64,000 bases of DNA from Enterococcus sp. 5H (lineage in GTDB: Bacteria > Bacillota > Bacilli > Lactobacillales > Enterococcaceae). Shown one piece after another: positions 1 through 9,549 of the stretch. Where the stretch lies: positions 62,001 to 126,000 of the forward strand of contig NZ_AMDP01000021.1 in NCBI RefSeq assembly GCF_028128615.1. The letters are read 5' to 3'. Every line of letters starts with the position of its first letter. Position 1 is the first letter of the stretch. The position numbers were made by a program, and so were the translations under genes. The notes below the pieces were generated by a model that was not told the DNA's origin, ran no database searches, and saw only the letters and a list, made by a program, of their open reading frames with translations.

Positions 1-1
1 A

Positions 2-640
2 CCTTCCGGTAGTGGGAAAAGCACTTTTTTAAATTTGCTAGCAACAATCGATCAACCAACTTCAGGACAAATCTTATTAAATGGCAAAGATCCTAATCAA
101 TTAAATCAAGAAGAAGTAGCAAAATTTAGACGTAGAGAATTAGGTTTTGTGTTTCAAAGTTTCAACTTGATGCCAACTCTAACAGTTGAAGAAAATATTG
201 TTTTACCCCTAACACTAGATGGCGAAAAAATTTCTGTAATGAAACGGCAGTTGAATATTTTAGCAGATCGTTTGGGGATTGGCAGATTATTAAAGAAGAG
301 AATTGCTGAGATTTCAGGTGGGCAAGCCCAACGTGTAGCAGTTGCTCGTGCGATGATTCATCAACCACAATTGTTATTGGCTGACGAACCAACAGGAAAC
401 TTAGATACAAAATCTTCTAAAGACGTGATGAAATTGTTGCAGCAATTAAACGAAGAAGAACAAGCAACTATTTTAATGGTGACTCATGATCCGTTAGCGG
501 CAAGTTATTGTAAAAGAATTGTATTTATTAAAGATGGTGAATTGGTGGATGAAATTCACCATAATGGAAATCAAAAGATGTTTTATGATGAGATCATGGT
601 AAAACTATCTGAGATTGAAGGTGTCGATAATGAATTTTAA
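2..640 (+). CDS. BceA-type ABC transporter ATP-binding protein, 5' end cut by window edge
   Basis: Cytoplasmic ATPase subunit that would power the FtsX-type permease encoded next to it. The reading frame is already open at base 2 and enters in the middle of the Walker A loop (PSGSGKST), so the true start lies upstream of the window. The Q-loop (FVFQSFNLMPTLTV), the signature (EISGGQAQRVAVARAM), Walker B (LLLADEPTGNLD) and the switch histidine (MVTHD) are all visible, so the enzyme looks intact. The C-terminus has an extra 50 or so residues after the H-loop, as in BceA/MacB/LolD-type proteins. It overlaps the permease gene by 11 bases, so the two are translated together. BceAB systems usually handle cell-wall-active peptide antibiotics such as bacitracin, but the substrate here cannot be read from the sequence. 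Confidence 0.93.
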   Translation, partial: PSGSGKSTFLNLLATIDQPTSGQILLNGKDPNQLNQEEVAKFRRRELGFVFQSFNLMPTLTVEENIVLPLTLDGEKISVMKRQLNILADRLGIGRLLKKRIAEISGGQAQRVAVARAMIHQPQLLLADEPTGNLDTKSSKDVMKLLQQLNEEEQATILMVTHDPLAASYCKRIVFIKDGELVDEIHHNGNQKMFYDEIMVKLSEIEGVDNEF

Positions 641-2456
641 GCAGTTTGTTATTCGAAATACAATAAGAAATAAGCATTTGTATATGGCTTATTTTTTAAG
701 TACCCTGTTTTCAGTGATGGTTTTTTTCACTTTTACAGTTTTTGCTTTTCATCCAGCTTTGGCTAATGGGTTAAATAAAAATGCCCAGATTGGTATGTTG
801 GCAGCGGCAATTATTATCTATGGTTTTTCTTTTTTCTTTGTATTGTATTCAATGGATGTCTTTGTCCAGTCCAGGAAAAAAGAATTTGGCTTATTGATGA
901 TTCAAGGAATGAGTCCGAAACAATTGAAAAAAATGGTTTTTATTGAAAATTTAGTGATTGGTTTTTTTGCGACTATCATTGGGAGCATAGCAGGAATTGG
1001 TTTTTCTCAAATAATCTTATTGGTTAGCAATAAACTGATTCATGTAAATTTCGGTTTTTATTTCCCGACACAGGCATTAGTAATAACTATTATTTCATTT
1101 ATCTTGTTATTCTTAGCAATTTCCTTTTTCATTCAGTTTCGTTTGCCGAAATTAAGTTTACAGGAGCTGCTTAAAGCTGGTGACTTAGGTAAAGGAACGC
1201 TTAAGAGCTCGCATCTTAAAACGATTTTAGCGATTCTTTTAATAGGTAGTGGTTACGCAATAGCATTGTTAGTTAAAGGAACTATGGTGCCAGTCGTTAT
1301 GATTCCTGTTATTTTTCTCGTTGTTTTGGGAACACGTTTTTTATTTAACCAATTAAGTGTATCAATTATTGAACGTCTTAAAAAGAAACAATCAATTTTT
1401 TGGAAAAAAACCAATATGGTGGTTCTGTCAGATTTGGCTTTTCGTATGAAAGATAACGCACGTTCATTTTTCTTAGTCTCAATTATTTCGACGGTTGCTT
1501 TTGCAGCAATTGGGACCCTTTATGGATTTCAAAATATGATTTTAGATGCAATGAATCAGATGCCTTTTGAATTTGAGGTTTCAGGAGCACCAGCAGATAC
1601 AGCTCAGGTCAAACAGGACTTTAACCAACTACTTGCTAGTCAAGGAATACAAGTCGATGAAGGTGAATTAACGACTTACACAAATGCAGAACACGTGAGT
1701 CTTATTAAAGAATCAGACTATAATAAGGTTGCAGAAATGGCAAAAAAACCAGCAATCCAAACGCAAGGGGAAGCTGTCCAATTACGTCCGGCAAATAATA
1801 GCGGTGGGATGGAAGTTTCCAAACTAACACAAATTGCCTTATCAGATGGGACTCAAATTCCTGTTGATAAGGAAGAAAAAACGGCTGTTGTTTCGGCTTT
1901 TGGCATGATTGCAGTGGTTCCAGATGATACTCAGCTTTCTGGTTTAGAAAGTACTGTTACGACAATTTGGCAACCTAAAAATGTAAGTTATGACAAGTTA
2001 GTTGAAATTGGTAAATTCCAAGAAAAAAATATGTTATTATCTGCAAAAACATATACCCAACAATCAATTATTGATAACTTTGCTCCAATTTTATTCGTAG
2101 GAATTTTTATTGGAATAGTATTCTTTGTTTCTGCAGGAAGTTTCTTATACTTTAGACTGTATAGTGACATGGATGTTGATGTTGAGAAATTTAAAATGAT
2201 ATACAAAATGGGTTTGAGTAAAAAAGAATTGAAAAAAATGATTTATCAACAAGTTGGTATTTTATTCTTCACGCCAATTATTGTTTCTGTTATTCATGGA
2301 GCGGTTGCTTTAACGGCGATGTATCATTTGTTTAATCAAGGAATGCAATCAGCTGGTTGGCAAGTATTAGGTGTGTTTGTTTTAATTCAAGTACTGTACT
2401 ATTTGATTGCACGAGTCTTTTATTTCAAGAAAGTCTATCGTTTAGTTCAAGCTTAA
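630..2456 (+). CDS. BceB-type (FtsX family) ABC transporter permease
   Basis: Membrane subunit of the transporter, 608 residues from the ATG at 630. I prefer this start to the upstream TTG at 615 because GAAGGTG sits just before it. The layout is that of BceB: an N-terminal membrane helix (about residues 18-40), FtsX-type helix groups, a large extracytoplasmic domain (about residues 310-470) between membrane segments, and a C-terminal group of three helices. BceB proteins flip or release peptide antibiotics bound to lipid II cycle intermediates and signal to a BceRS two-component system. No such system is visible here, but it could lie upstream of the window. Substrate specificity is unknown. 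It is followed by a strong terminator, so the operon ends here. Confidence 0.9.
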   Translation: MNFKQFVIRNTIRNKHLYMAYFLSTLFSVMVFFTFTVFAFHPALANGLNKNAQIGMLAAAIIIYGFSFFFVLYSMDVFVQSRKKEFGLLMIQGMSPKQLKKMVFIENLVIGFFATIIGSIAGIGFSQIILLVSNKLIHVNFGFYFPTQALVITIISFILLFLAISFFIQFRLPKLSLQELLKAGDLGKGTLKSSHLKTILAILLIGSGYAIALLVKGTMVPVVMIPVIFLVVLGTRFLFNQLSVSIIERLKKKQSIFWKKTNMVVLSDLAFRMKDNARSFFLVSIISTVAFAAIGTLYGFQNMILDAMNQMPFEFEVSGAPADTAQVKQDFNQLLASQGIQVDEGELTTYTNAEHVSLIKESDYNKVAEMAKKPAIQTQGEAVQLRPANNSGGMEVSKLTQIALSDGTQIPVDKEEKTAVVSAFGMIAVVPDDTQLSGLESTVTTIWQPKNVSYDKLVEIGKFQEKNMLLSAKTYTQQSIIDNFAPILFVGIFIGIVFFVSAGSFLYFRLYSDMDVDVEKFKMIYKMGLSKKELKKMIYQQVGILFFTPIIVSVIHGAVALTAMYHLFNQGMQSAGWQVLGVFVLIQVLYYLIARVFYFKKVYRLVQA

Positions 2457-2466
2457 CCATAATAGT

Positions 2467-2516
2467 AGTATCCTTAAAAGTAGGACAAAATTGTCTGATT
2501 TTGAGGATACTTTTTG
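2467..2516 (+). terminator. rho-independent terminator after the bceAB-like operon
   Basis: AGTATCCT (2467-2474) pairs with AGGATACT (2504-2511), an inner GACAA/TTGTC pairing extends the stem, and a run of T follows. Confidence 0.75.
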
Positions 2517-2616
2517 CTAGCTGTAAGTGTTTAATAAATGCAATACCATATGGACAAATCGGATACAATAAGTTATAGTATGAAGCGAATGTTTAAGTAG
2601 AAATGAGGACAAATCA

Positions 2617-3687
2617 GTGGAAAAAGCATCCATTTATGGACTAACAAAAGAAGAACTTATTTCATGGTTTTTAGAACATGGGGAGAAAAAATTCCGTGCC
2701 ACCCAAGTTTGGGAATGGCTGTATATCAAACGAGTAACAGAATTTAGCGAAATGACAAATTTATCAAAAGAGACAATTAGCTTATTAGAAGAAAATTTTA
2801 TTATCAATCCGTTGCGTCAAGTGATTATTCAAGAAGCCAAAGACGGTACTGTGAAGTATTTATTTGAATTACCGGATAAAAACATGATTGAAACAGTGTT
2901 AATGCGTCAAGAATATGGTTTGTCTGTCTGTGTCACTACTCAAGTTGGTTGTAATATTGGTTGTACGTTTTGTGCCAGTGGTCTATTGAAGAAACAACGC
3001 GATCTAACAGCCGGTGAAATTGTTGCCCAAATTATGTTAGTGCAGCATTATTTTGATCAACGCGGAGAAGGTGAGCGAGTTAGCCATATTGTGGTGATGG
3101 GAATTGGGGAACCGTTTGATAACTATGACAATCTAATGAATTTCCTAAGCACAGTTAACGATGCCAAAGGATTAGCAATTGGTGCGCGTCATATTACGGT
3201 GTCGACTAGTGGGTTAGTTCCTAAAATTAAACAATTTGCTGACAATGGCTTACAAGTTAATTTGGCGATTTCGCTTCATGCACCAAACAATGATGTACGT
3301 ACATCAATTATGCGAATTAATCGTAGTTTCCCAATCGAAAAACTGATGGAAGCTGTGGATGAATATATTGAAAAAACCAATCGTCGCGTAACCTTTGAAT
3401 ACATTATGCTCAACAATGTGAATGATCGACCAGAACATGCACAGCAATTAGCGGACTTATTGAAAGATAAGAAAAAACTGACTTATGTCAATTTGATTCC
3501 TTACAATCCAGTAAGTGAACACGATCAATATAGCCGTAGTGATAAAGCAGATGTGTTGAAATTTTATGATGTATTGAAGAAAAACGGCATCAACTGTGTT
3601 ATTAGAAAAGAACATGGTACAGATATTGATGCAGCTTGCGGACAATTAAGAAGTAAGCAAATTAAAAAAGAAGAGCAGAAAGCTTAA
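2617..3687 (+). CDS. rlmN: 23S rRNA/tRNA adenine-C2 methyltransferase RlmN (radical SAM)
   Basis: Methylates C2 of A2503 in 23S rRNA and of A37 in some tRNAs, a translation-fidelity function. The 356-residue protein has the radical-SAM CX3CX2C cluster at Cys112, Cys116 and Cys119 (GCNIGCTFC), preceded by VCVTTQVG. It also has the C-terminal catalytic cysteine in AACGQLRS (about Cys341) that forms the methyl-carrying and cross-link site in this family. The start is a GTG preceded by GAGG. Length and motifs are normal for RlmN rather than Cfr: the N-terminal domain is RlmN-like and the gene lies among housekeeping genes. It forms a single-gene unit closed by a bidirectional terminator shared with the convergent LysR gene. 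Confidence 0.96.
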   Translation: MEKASIYGLTKEELISWFLEHGEKKFRATQVWEWLYIKRVTEFSEMTNLSKETISLLEENFIINPLRQVIIQEAKDGTVKYLFELPDKNMIETVLMRQEYGLSVCVTTQVGCNIGCTFCASGLLKKQRDLTAGEIVAQIMLVQHYFDQRGEGERVSHIVVMGIGEPFDNYDNLMNFLSTVNDAKGLAIGARHITVSTSGLVPKIKQFADNGLQVNLAISLHAPNNDVRTSIMRINRSFPIEKLMEAVDEYIEKTNRRVTFEYIMLNNVNDRPEHAQQLADLLKDKKKLTYVNLIPYNPVSEHDQYSRSDKADVLKFYDVLKKNGINCVIRKEHGTDIDAACGQLRSKQIKKEEQKA

Positions 3688-3699
3688 TATCAAAAAAAA

Positions 3700-3734
3700 C
3701 AGTCTAAAATGAGCAAGCTGTTCATTTTAGACTG
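3700..3734. terminator. bidirectional terminator between rlmN and the LysR gene
   Basis: A perfect 13-bp stem, CAGTCTAAAATGA (3700-3712) with TCATTTTAGACTG (3722-3734), is flanked by an A-run on the left and a T-rich run on the right. It can therefore serve both convergent genes. Confidence 0.9.
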
Positions 3735-3738
3735 GTTT

Positions 3739-4668
3739 TTATTCTTCATGAGCAATAGTAAAACCATAATCAATAATATGTTCTTTTAAGTAACGTAAAT
3801 ATTCTTCTCCCATAGGAGATAACCACATTTGAGCGGGATGGATCCAGCCGATTTCCATAGTTTCGCTGACATCTAAAGGCAATGCAACAATATTTTCATC
3901 ATTTAGCTCTCGGCTTAGCACACCAGAACTGATTGTATAGCCATCAAGCCCAATTAAAAAATTAAACAAAGTAGCTCGATCGCTAACTCGGATGCTTTTT
4001 TTATGATAAAGAGTACTTAAAATTTCTTCTGAAAAATGAAACGAATTCAACTGTCCTTGCTCAAATGAAAGGTAAGGAAAGTCTTCTAAGTCGCTTAAGG
4101 AAACTGATTTTTTTCCGACAAGCGGGTTCTTTTTACTAACAAAAACGTGAGGATGAGCAGTGAATAAAGGATGAAAGGTCAGCTGTTTCTCTTTTAAAAG
4201 CTTACGAATAACTTTTTCATTAAATGAGTTTAAGTACAAAATCCCTAATTCACTTTGAAACGTACTGACATCTTCAATAATGTTGTTGGTTTGTGTTTCG
4301 CGAAAAGTAAATTCGTATTCGTTTTTTTCATAAGACTTGATTAATTGAACAAACGCATGGACAGCAAAAGCATAGTGCTGTGCAGAAACGGAAAAGAGTC
4401 TGCGACGAGTTTTGGTTCCTTTATACTTTTCTTCCATTAATTCGACTTGCTCTAAGACCTGACGAGCATAAGATAAAAACTCAGTTCCTTCAGTTGTAAG
4501 GACCATCCCTTTTTGTGTTCGTTGAAATATTTGAATTCCCATCTCTGATTCTAATTCTTTCACCGCATTTGAAAGGCTGGGCTGTGTAATAAAAAGATGC
4601 TTGGCCGCTTCGTTAACTGAACCTAACTCAACAATTTTGACGATGTAATCCAATTGTTTGATCCGCAT
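3739..4668 (-). CDS. LysR-family transcriptional regulator, CpsY/MtaR-like
   Basis: DNA-binding regulator of 309 residues. The N-terminal winged HTH covers about residues 1-60 (SVNEAAKHLFITQPSLSNAV recognition region). The periplasmic-binding-protein-like effector domain follows from about residue 90 to the end. The N-terminus and the RATLFNFLIGLDGYTISSG stretch closely resemble, from memory, streptococcal CpsY/MtaR, which control methionine uptake and envelope-related genes. No obvious target gene is adjacent, so its regulon cannot be deduced. The ATG is preceded by GAGGAGG, and a TATAAT-like -10 lies on the minus strand at 4711-4716. It is monocistronic, and the terminator is shared with rlmN. 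Confidence 0.88.
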   Translation of the reverse strand: MRIKQLDYIVKIVELGSVNEAAKHLFITQPSLSNAVKELESEMGIQIFQRTQKGMVLTTEGTEFLSYARQVLEQVELMEEKYKGTKTRRRLFSVSAQHYAFAVHAFVQLIKSYEKNEYEFTFRETQTNNIIEDVSTFQSELGILYLNSFNEKVIRKLLKEKQLTFHPLFTAHPHVFVSKKNPLVGKKSVSLSDLEDFPYLSFEQGQLNSFHFSEEILSTLYHKKSIRVSDRATLFNFLIGLDGYTISSGVLSRELNDENIVALPLDVSETMEIGWIHPAQMWLSPMGEEYLRYLKEHIIDYGFTIAHEE

Positions 4669-4748
4669 AAGCTCCTCCTCTAATGAATCAGTGTCATGTA
4701 TTTGTTACTGATTATATCACACTAAGGCAAAAACAGCTTATCTAACAG

Positions 4749-5516
4749 TTAAACTTCCACTTGAATCACTTGAACACCTTGTTCTTCAATTTTACGAATC
4801 ACTTCCGGCGAGGCAAAAGTATCGGTAATTAAATAATTTATATCTTTTATATTAGCGCTAGTAAAATTTGAGGAAAAGCCAATTTTCCGATAATCTGCGA
4901 CTACAATTACTAAGTCTTTTGTTCGTTCAATGATTAAAGAATTAATTTTAGCTTCATGTAAAACAGGCGTGGTAATCCCATTTTCGATGCTGAAACCAGA
5001 GCATCCGATAATTGTAATATCCGAAGACATCTTTGAAAAAGATTCAATAGCGATGTCACCGACCAAAGCCTCTTTAGGAAAACGAATTTCACCGCCGGAC
5101 AGGATCACTGTTGAATTTGGATTATGATCAAGGCTGGCAACTTTAACATTATTCGTTACAATTGTGACACGTTTATTTTCTAAATGCTTTAATGAAGATA
5201 GTGCGGTTGAACCAGTATTGATAAATAAAGTATCGCCATCTTTAACAAATTCTGCTGCTTTTTTGGCTATAGCATTTTTTAGACTTTCAATTTCTTCATT
5301 GTAATCTTCTGTTCCTGTTTTTTGGATAATCATAGCTTTTCCATGCTCTCGTCGAACTAATCCCATTTTTTCCAAGGCAGTTAAATCACGTCGAATGGTT
5401 ATTTCTGAAACATCTAGCTCGTTACTGATTTCTTTTACTAAAAGACTAGTTTTTGTGTTCAGTAAATCAATGATTTTATCTCGACGATCCCTGATAGTTT
5501 TATGCGAACTTTTCAT
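4749..5516 (-). CDS. ulaR: DeoR-family repressor, probable ascorbate-operon regulator UlaR
   Basis: Transcriptional repressor of 255 residues. The N-terminal DeoR helix-turn-helix (SNELDVSEITIRRDLTALEK, about residues 26-45) precedes a DeoR C-terminal sensor domain with the phosphate-sugar-binding layout (NTGSTALSSLKHL). It ends a two-gene minus-strand unit 16 bases behind a membrane-protein gene, and the unit diverges from ulaG-F. E. coli UlaR is a DeoR protein of about the same length whose inducer is L-ascorbate-6-phosphate, the substrate of UlaG. The assignment therefore rests on family plus location and is an inference. A related DeoR repressor for another sugar is the alternative. Confidence 0.8.
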   Translation of the reverse strand: MKSSHKTIRDRRDKIIDLLNTKTSLLVKEISNELDVSEITIRRDLTALEKMGLVRREHGKAMIIQKTGTEDYNEEIESLKNAIAKKAAEFVKDGDTLFINTGSTALSSLKHLENKRVTIVTNNVKVASLDHNPNSTVILSGGEIRFPKEALVGDIAIESFSKMSSDITIIGCSGFSIENGITTPVLHEAKINSLIIERTKDLVIVVADYRKIGFSSNFTSANIKDINYLITDTFASPEVIRKIEEQGVQVIQVEV

Positions 5517-5532
5517 CTCAATTCCTCCACTT

Positions 5533-6300
5533 TTACATCACTTGAGTAATCGCAAGCGTATTTCCTAAAACCTTCGCTTCTTTTAACAATCGATAACCTT
5601 CCGATTTTTGTTCCAATTTTAGCAGGCATTGACCTTTTACATATAGGAGATAGGTTAGCTCTCGATTATTTAATTTATTTTGATTGATTAATTCTAATTC
5701 TTGTAAACATTTTTGATTTCTATTTTGGTAAAGATAGTTGATCCCAATGATTTCATGCCAGGAAAATAACCCACGCATTTGTTTCTTATTGGCTGATTGA
5801 AGTTTTGTTAAATGTTCTAAAGAAATGTGTAAGTTTTTTTGATCTTTTAAAAAATAATGGCAGTACATTTGCGTATGATAATAGATGAAGAGGTAATCTA
5901 AAGTACCGTGGAAAAAACGCTGATGTCGTTCTAAATGTGTCAAACATTCCTGATATTTTCCCTCGTCCAATAAAAGTAAGCTGTCAAAAATAATAATAGA
6001 CTGTTTGAAGCCGTTAAACAAATCTTTTTTCTGCAAGTCAAGTTTTCTTTGTTTAGCTTTAGTTAAATCACATTCAATCGTTAATGCATAAATCATTTTT
6101 TCATAGCTGTTCTTTAGATACTCAAAAAGTAAAACGATACTTAAAACAATAATCCCGATACTGCCAAAAATAACTTTTGTCCCAAACGCTGGCACTGTAA
6201 ATACTAAATGCCCTATGTAAAATGCAAAGATAAGATAAACCAGCCACAAAATACTTTTTTTACCCAAATAGAGACTTTTCCAAAATATTGATTTCATCAT
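5533..6300 (-). CDS. membrane-anchored protein with TPR-like cytoplasmic domain, unknown function
   Basis: I do not recognise a named family. From the ATGATG at 6300-6295, which follows GAGGTGAT, the protein has about 255 residues. It carries two membrane helices near the N-terminus (about residues 15-37 and 45-65). A soluble, helix-rich C-terminal part follows, with repeated paired helices and many leucine/tyrosine/lysine positions (GKYQECLTHLERHQRFF, KGQCLLKLEQKSEGYRLLKEA) that look like degenerate tetratricopeptide repeats. An upstream in-frame extension to 6345 lacks a ribosome binding site. It is the first gene of the unit that ends with the ulaR-like gene and shares its promoter region with ulaG. 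A role in ascorbate sensing is possible but unsupported. Confidence 0.75.
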   Translation of the reverse strand: MMKSIFWKSLYLGKKSILWLVYLIFAFYIGHLVFTVPAFGTKVIFGSIGIIVLSIVLLFEYLKNSYEKMIYALTIECDLTKAKQRKLDLQKKDLFNGFKQSIIIFDSLLLLDEGKYQECLTHLERHQRFFHGTLDYLFIYYHTQMYCHYFLKDQKNLHISLEHLTKLQSANKKQMRGLFSWHEIIGINYLYQNRNQKCLQELELINQNKLNNRELTYLLYVKGQCLLKLEQKSEGYRLLKEAKVLGNTLAITQVM

Positions 6301-6358
6301 TATCACCTCAAGGTCACTATACCATAAAAAATATTTAGTGAACATAAAAAATGATTAT

Positions 6359-6418
6359 TAAGATCGTTTTTTTGTTTTTACATCCATTAATTGATCTTAA
6401 AATTGTGAAACGATCTTA
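6359..6418. promoter_or_regulatory. paired operator candidate for the UlaR-like repressor
   Basis: TAAGATCGTTT (6359-6369) and its exact inverse AAACGATCTTA (6408-6418) lie 38 bases apart in the divergent intergenic region. A third GATCTT half (6393-6398) lies between them. The spacing places the two arms on nearly the same DNA face, as in a looping repressor. That the DeoR protein binds here is inference. Confidence 0.6.
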
Positions 6419-6426
6419 TAAAATGA

Positions 6427-6454
6427 TTGAAAACGGTTTATTTTGTTGTAAAAT
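6427..6454 (+). promoter_or_regulatory. ula promoter overlapped by a cre-like site
   Basis: TTGAAA (6427-6432), 16 bases, TAAAAT (6449-6454) form a sigma-A-type promoter before ulaG. Bases 6427-6441 match the CcpA consensus WTGNAANCGNWNNCW with one mismatch, so catabolite repression would block the -35 region directly. Confidence 0.6.
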
Positions 6455-6495
6455 GAAAAGTGTAATTGAGATATTGATAACGACGGAGGGATCAT

Positions 6496-7560
6496 ATGAC
6501 AACAATTCATGATGTGACAAAAGAAAGCTGGATTTTAAGTACTTTCCCAGAATGGGGAACTTATTTGAATGAGGAAATTGAGCAGGAACAAGTAAAAGTT
6601 GGAACGGTTTCGCTATGGTGGTTAGGTTGTACTGGTATTTGGCTGAAATCTCATGAGGGAACTAATATCTTATGTGATTTATGGTGTGGCACAGGAAAAA
6701 GAACTCATGGCAATGGCAAAATGAAAAAAGGTCATCAAATGATGCGAATGAGTGGATGTGAAAACATGCAGCCAAACTTAAGAACACAACCATTTGTGAT
6801 TGATCCTTTTGCAGTGAAAAACGTAGATGCCTTGGTGGTTACACATATCCATTCAGATCATCTGGATATTAATACTGCTGCAGCTGTTCATCAAAATTGT
6901 CCAGATGCACAATTTATTGGTCCTAAAGAAGTTGTAAATACATGGTTGAGTTGGGGAATACCCAAAGAGAAGACTATTGTTGTAAAACCAGGTGATCGGA
7001 TTGCAGTGAAAGACATTGAGATTGTTGCATTAGAAGCTTTTGATCGTACGGCTTTAGTAACTTGTGAAGATCCAGAAGTAACCCTAAAAGGAAAATTACC
7101 GCAGGATATGGATGAGATTGCAGTGAATTATTTGTTTGAAACTAGTGGTGGTAATATCTATCATGCAGGTGATTCTCATTACTCTAACTTATTTGCGAAA
7201 CATGGAAATGAGCACAAAATTGATGTTTGTTTAGGTGCTTACGGTGAAAATCCTCGTGGAATTACTGACAAAGTGACTTCTGTTGATATGTTGAGGATGG
7301 CAGAATCATTAAATGCGAAAGTAGTCATCCCGGTTCATTATGATATTTGGGCGAATTTTATGGCCGATCCTAAAGAAATAACTGAGATTTGGAAGTTCAA
7401 AAAGGACCGTTTAGATTATCAATTTAAGCCATTTATTTGGCAAGTTGGCGGGAAATTTACGTATCCAAACGATAAAGATAACTTGGAATTTAATTTTTAT
7501 CGAGGCTTTGATGATGTATTTACAACGGATAATGATACGCCGTTTCCATCATTTTTATAA
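6496..7560 (+). CDS. ulaG: L-ascorbate-6-phosphate lactonase UlaG
   Basis: Hydrolyses L-ascorbate-6-phosphate to 3-keto-L-gulonate-6-phosphate in the cytoplasm, the first step after PTS uptake. The 354-residue length equals that of E. coli UlaG. The metallo-beta-lactamase metal motif is seen as THIHSDHLD (His117, His119, Asp121, His122). Further metal-ligand regions are YHAGDSHYS and the C-terminal VIPVHYDIW. The start ATG follows GGAGGG. It is the first gene of a seven-gene ula operon, directly downstream of the promoter and operator region, and only 15 bases separate it from ulaC. Confidence 0.96.
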   Translation: MTTIHDVTKESWILSTFPEWGTYLNEEIEQEQVKVGTVSLWWLGCTGIWLKSHEGTNILCDLWCGTGKRTHGNGKMKKGHQMMRMSGCENMQPNLRTQPFVIDPFAVKNVDALVVTHIHSDHLDINTAAAVHQNCPDAQFIGPKEVVNTWLSWGIPKEKTIVVKPGDRIAVKDIEIVALEAFDRTALVTCEDPEVTLKGKLPQDMDEIAVNYLFETSGGNIYHAGDSHYSNLFAKHGNEHKIDVCLGAYGENPRGITDKVTSVDMLRMAESLNAKVVIPVHYDIWANFMADPKEITEIWKFKKDRLDYQFKPFIWQVGGKFTYPNDKDNLEFNFYRGFDDVFTTDNDTPFPSFL

Positions 7561-7575
7561 GAGGGGGGATTGCTA

Positions 7576-8034
7576 ATGTTAAAGTATTTTTATGAAAATG
7601 ACTTAATTCGGATTTGTTCAAAAACACCTGATACGTGGGAAGAAGCCGTTAGCCTTAGTTGTCAAAATTTATTGGAAAAGAAGATTATCACTCAGCAATA
7701 TATAGATGAAATTATCGCCTGTGTTCAAAAATATGGTGCGTATATCGTAATTGTGCCGGGTGTAGCCATGCCTCACTCATCAGAAGAGAGCCAAGGTGTT
7801 TTAGGAACTGCGATATCATTTACGAAAATGAATCAAGATGTGGTTTTTGAAGAGGGGAATACTGAGAAGAATGCGCGTTTATTTTTTACATTAGCAGCTA
7901 AAAATAGTGATGAACATGTTGAAAATATCTCAAAACTATCGGAAATGTTAATGACTGATGGGTTAATTGAAGCACTTATGACAGTGGAAACGATGGAAGA
8001 TTATCGACAGGTGATGACTACTTTTGACGTATAG
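7576..8034 (+). CDS. ulaC: PTS ascorbate-type IIA component UlaC
   Basis: Cytoplasmic phosphocarrier of 152 residues that passes phosphate from HPr to the IIB protein. It belongs to the mannitol/fructose-type IIA fold, with the phosphorylatable histidine in VAMPHSS (His67). The ATG at 7576 is chosen over an in-frame TTG at 7570 because GAGGGGGG (7561-7568) is then at normal spacing. It sits between ulaG and the IIC gene, as expected for an ascorbate PTS with separate subunits. Confidence 0.93.
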   Translation: MLKYFYENDLIRICSKTPDTWEEAVSLSCQNLLEKKIITQQYIDEIIACVQKYGAYIVIVPGVAMPHSSEESQGVLGTAISFTKMNQDVVFEEGNTEKNARLFFTLAAKNSDEHVENISKLSEMLMTDGLIEALMTVETMEDYRQVMTTFDV

Positions 8035-8052
8035 AAAGAAGGGGAGTAAGAG

Positions 8053-9528
8053 ATGCAAATTTTAGATTTTCTGATGGGAATTTGGGATTATTTTGCTGCA
8101 AACATTTTGACGCAGCCAGCATTTTTGATTGGATTTATTGTTCTTTTAGGGTATATTTTGCTGAAAAAACCGTTATACGAAAGTATTGCCGGGTTTCTTA
8201 AAGCGACTGTAGGTTATTTGATTTTAACGGTTGGTTCCAGCGGATTAGTGAATAACTTCCGTCCGATCTTAGTTGGTCTAAAAGAACGTTTTGATTTAGA
8301 CGCAATGGTAATAGATCCTTATTTTGGTCAAAATGCTGTAACTGCTGGGATTGAAGAGACTTTTGGCCGAACTTTTAGTGATACGATGATATTATTATTG
8401 ATTGCTTTTGTTATGAACATTCTACTAGTTCGTTTTAAAAAATATACAAAATTAAGAGCAGTGTTCACGACAGGGAATGTTCAGATTCAGCAAGCGGCAA
8501 CAGCTTTTTGGATTTTACTATTTTGTTTTCCAAGCTTAGGTCAAATTCAGATTTTGTTAATTATGGGTTTGATTCTAGGATGTTATTGGGCTGTGGGATC
8601 TAATTTAACAGTGGATATTACACAAGATTTGACTGAAGGAGCTGGTTTTGCCATTGCTCATCAACAAATGTTTGGTGTCTATATCTTTGCTCGTTTAGCA
8701 GAAAAAATGAAAAAAAATAAGAACAATCGAAAATTGGAAGATGTGCAATTACCAGGCTTTTTATCAATATTTAATGAAAATATGGTAGCCACTTCGATTT
8801 TAATGTTGTTTTTCTTCGGGATTATCTTAGTTGTATTGGGTCCTGATTATTTGATTGAAGCAGGATTTATGGTAGAAGGACAAAGTTTCTTATTTTATAT
8901 TTTACAAACAGCATTATACTTTGCCGTTTACTTAGCGATTTTACAATTAGGCGTTAGAACTTTTGTTTCGGAATTAACGGAGTCGTTTCAAGGGATCTCT
9001 AATACATTATTGCCAGGAGCTGTTCCGGGGATTGACGTTGCGGCTACCTTTGGATTTGGTTCACCAAATGCTGTAACAATCGGCTTTTTATTTGGTGCAT
9101 TAGGACAGTTTATCACGATTGGGCTTTTAATATTATTTAAATCTCCGACAATTGTGATTGCTGGTTTTATTCCACTGTTTTTTGATAATGCGGTAATTGC
9201 GGTTTATGCGAATAATCGCGGCGGGTTTAAAGCTGCCTGTATTTTCCCATTTATCTCTGGCATTATCCAAGTATTAGGATCAGCTTTAATTGCTGCATTT
9301 ATCGGGCTCTCTCAATACGGCGGTTACATTGGTATGTTTGACTGGGCGACAGTTTGGCCGATTATGACGTTAATGATGAAATATTTAGGATATGTGGGAA
9401 TTGGTTTAGTGGTCGTGCTGTTATTAGCTATTCCACAACTGCAATACCGAGCAAATCCAAAAGGATATTTCTTAATTGCCGAAGACTATGATGAATACGT
9501 TAAAACAATGAGTGAAAATAAAGCATAA
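8053..9528 (+). CDS. ulaA: PTS ascorbate-specific IIC permease UlaA
   Basis: Membrane channel that takes up L-ascorbate with phosphorylation. The protein has 491 residues and is almost entirely hydrophobic, with about 10-11 membrane helices. A polar cytoplasmic loop lies around residues 215-235 (EKMKKNKNNRKLED). The SgaT/UlaA-type signatures include GFAIAHQQMFG and PGIDVAATFGFGSPNAVTIG. It is followed after 21 bases by the IIB gene. UlaA forms dimers in E. coli and has a fold distinct from glucose-type IIC proteins. The substrate call rests on the company of ulaG, ulaD, ulaE and ulaF. Confidence 0.94.
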   Translation: MQILDFLMGIWDYFAANILTQPAFLIGFIVLLGYILLKKPLYESIAGFLKATVGYLILTVGSSGLVNNFRPILVGLKERFDLDAMVIDPYFGQNAVTAGIEETFGRTFSDTMILLLIAFVMNILLVRFKKYTKLRAVFTTGNVQIQQAATAFWILLFCFPSLGQIQILLIMGLILGCYWAVGSNLTVDITQDLTEGAGFAIAHQQMFGVYIFARLAEKMKKNKNNRKLEDVQLPGFLSIFNENMVATSILMLFFFGIILVVLGPDYLIEAGFMVEGQSFLFYILQTALYFAVYLAILQLGVRTFVSELTESFQGISNTLLPGAVPGIDVAATFGFGSPNAVTIGFLFGALGQFITIGLLILFKSPTIVIAGFIPLFFDNAVIAVYANNRGGFKAACIFPFISGIIQVLGSALIAAFIGLSQYGGYIGMFDWATVWPIMTLMMKYLGYVGIGLVVVLLLAIPQLQYRANPKGYFLIAEDYDEYVKTMSENKA

Positions 9529-9549
9529 ATTATTTAGGAGGAATTGAAG

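Noticed and set aside
2617-3687. Cfr antibiotic-resistance methyltransferase
   Set aside because: Length, N-terminal domain and location fit the housekeeping RlmN.
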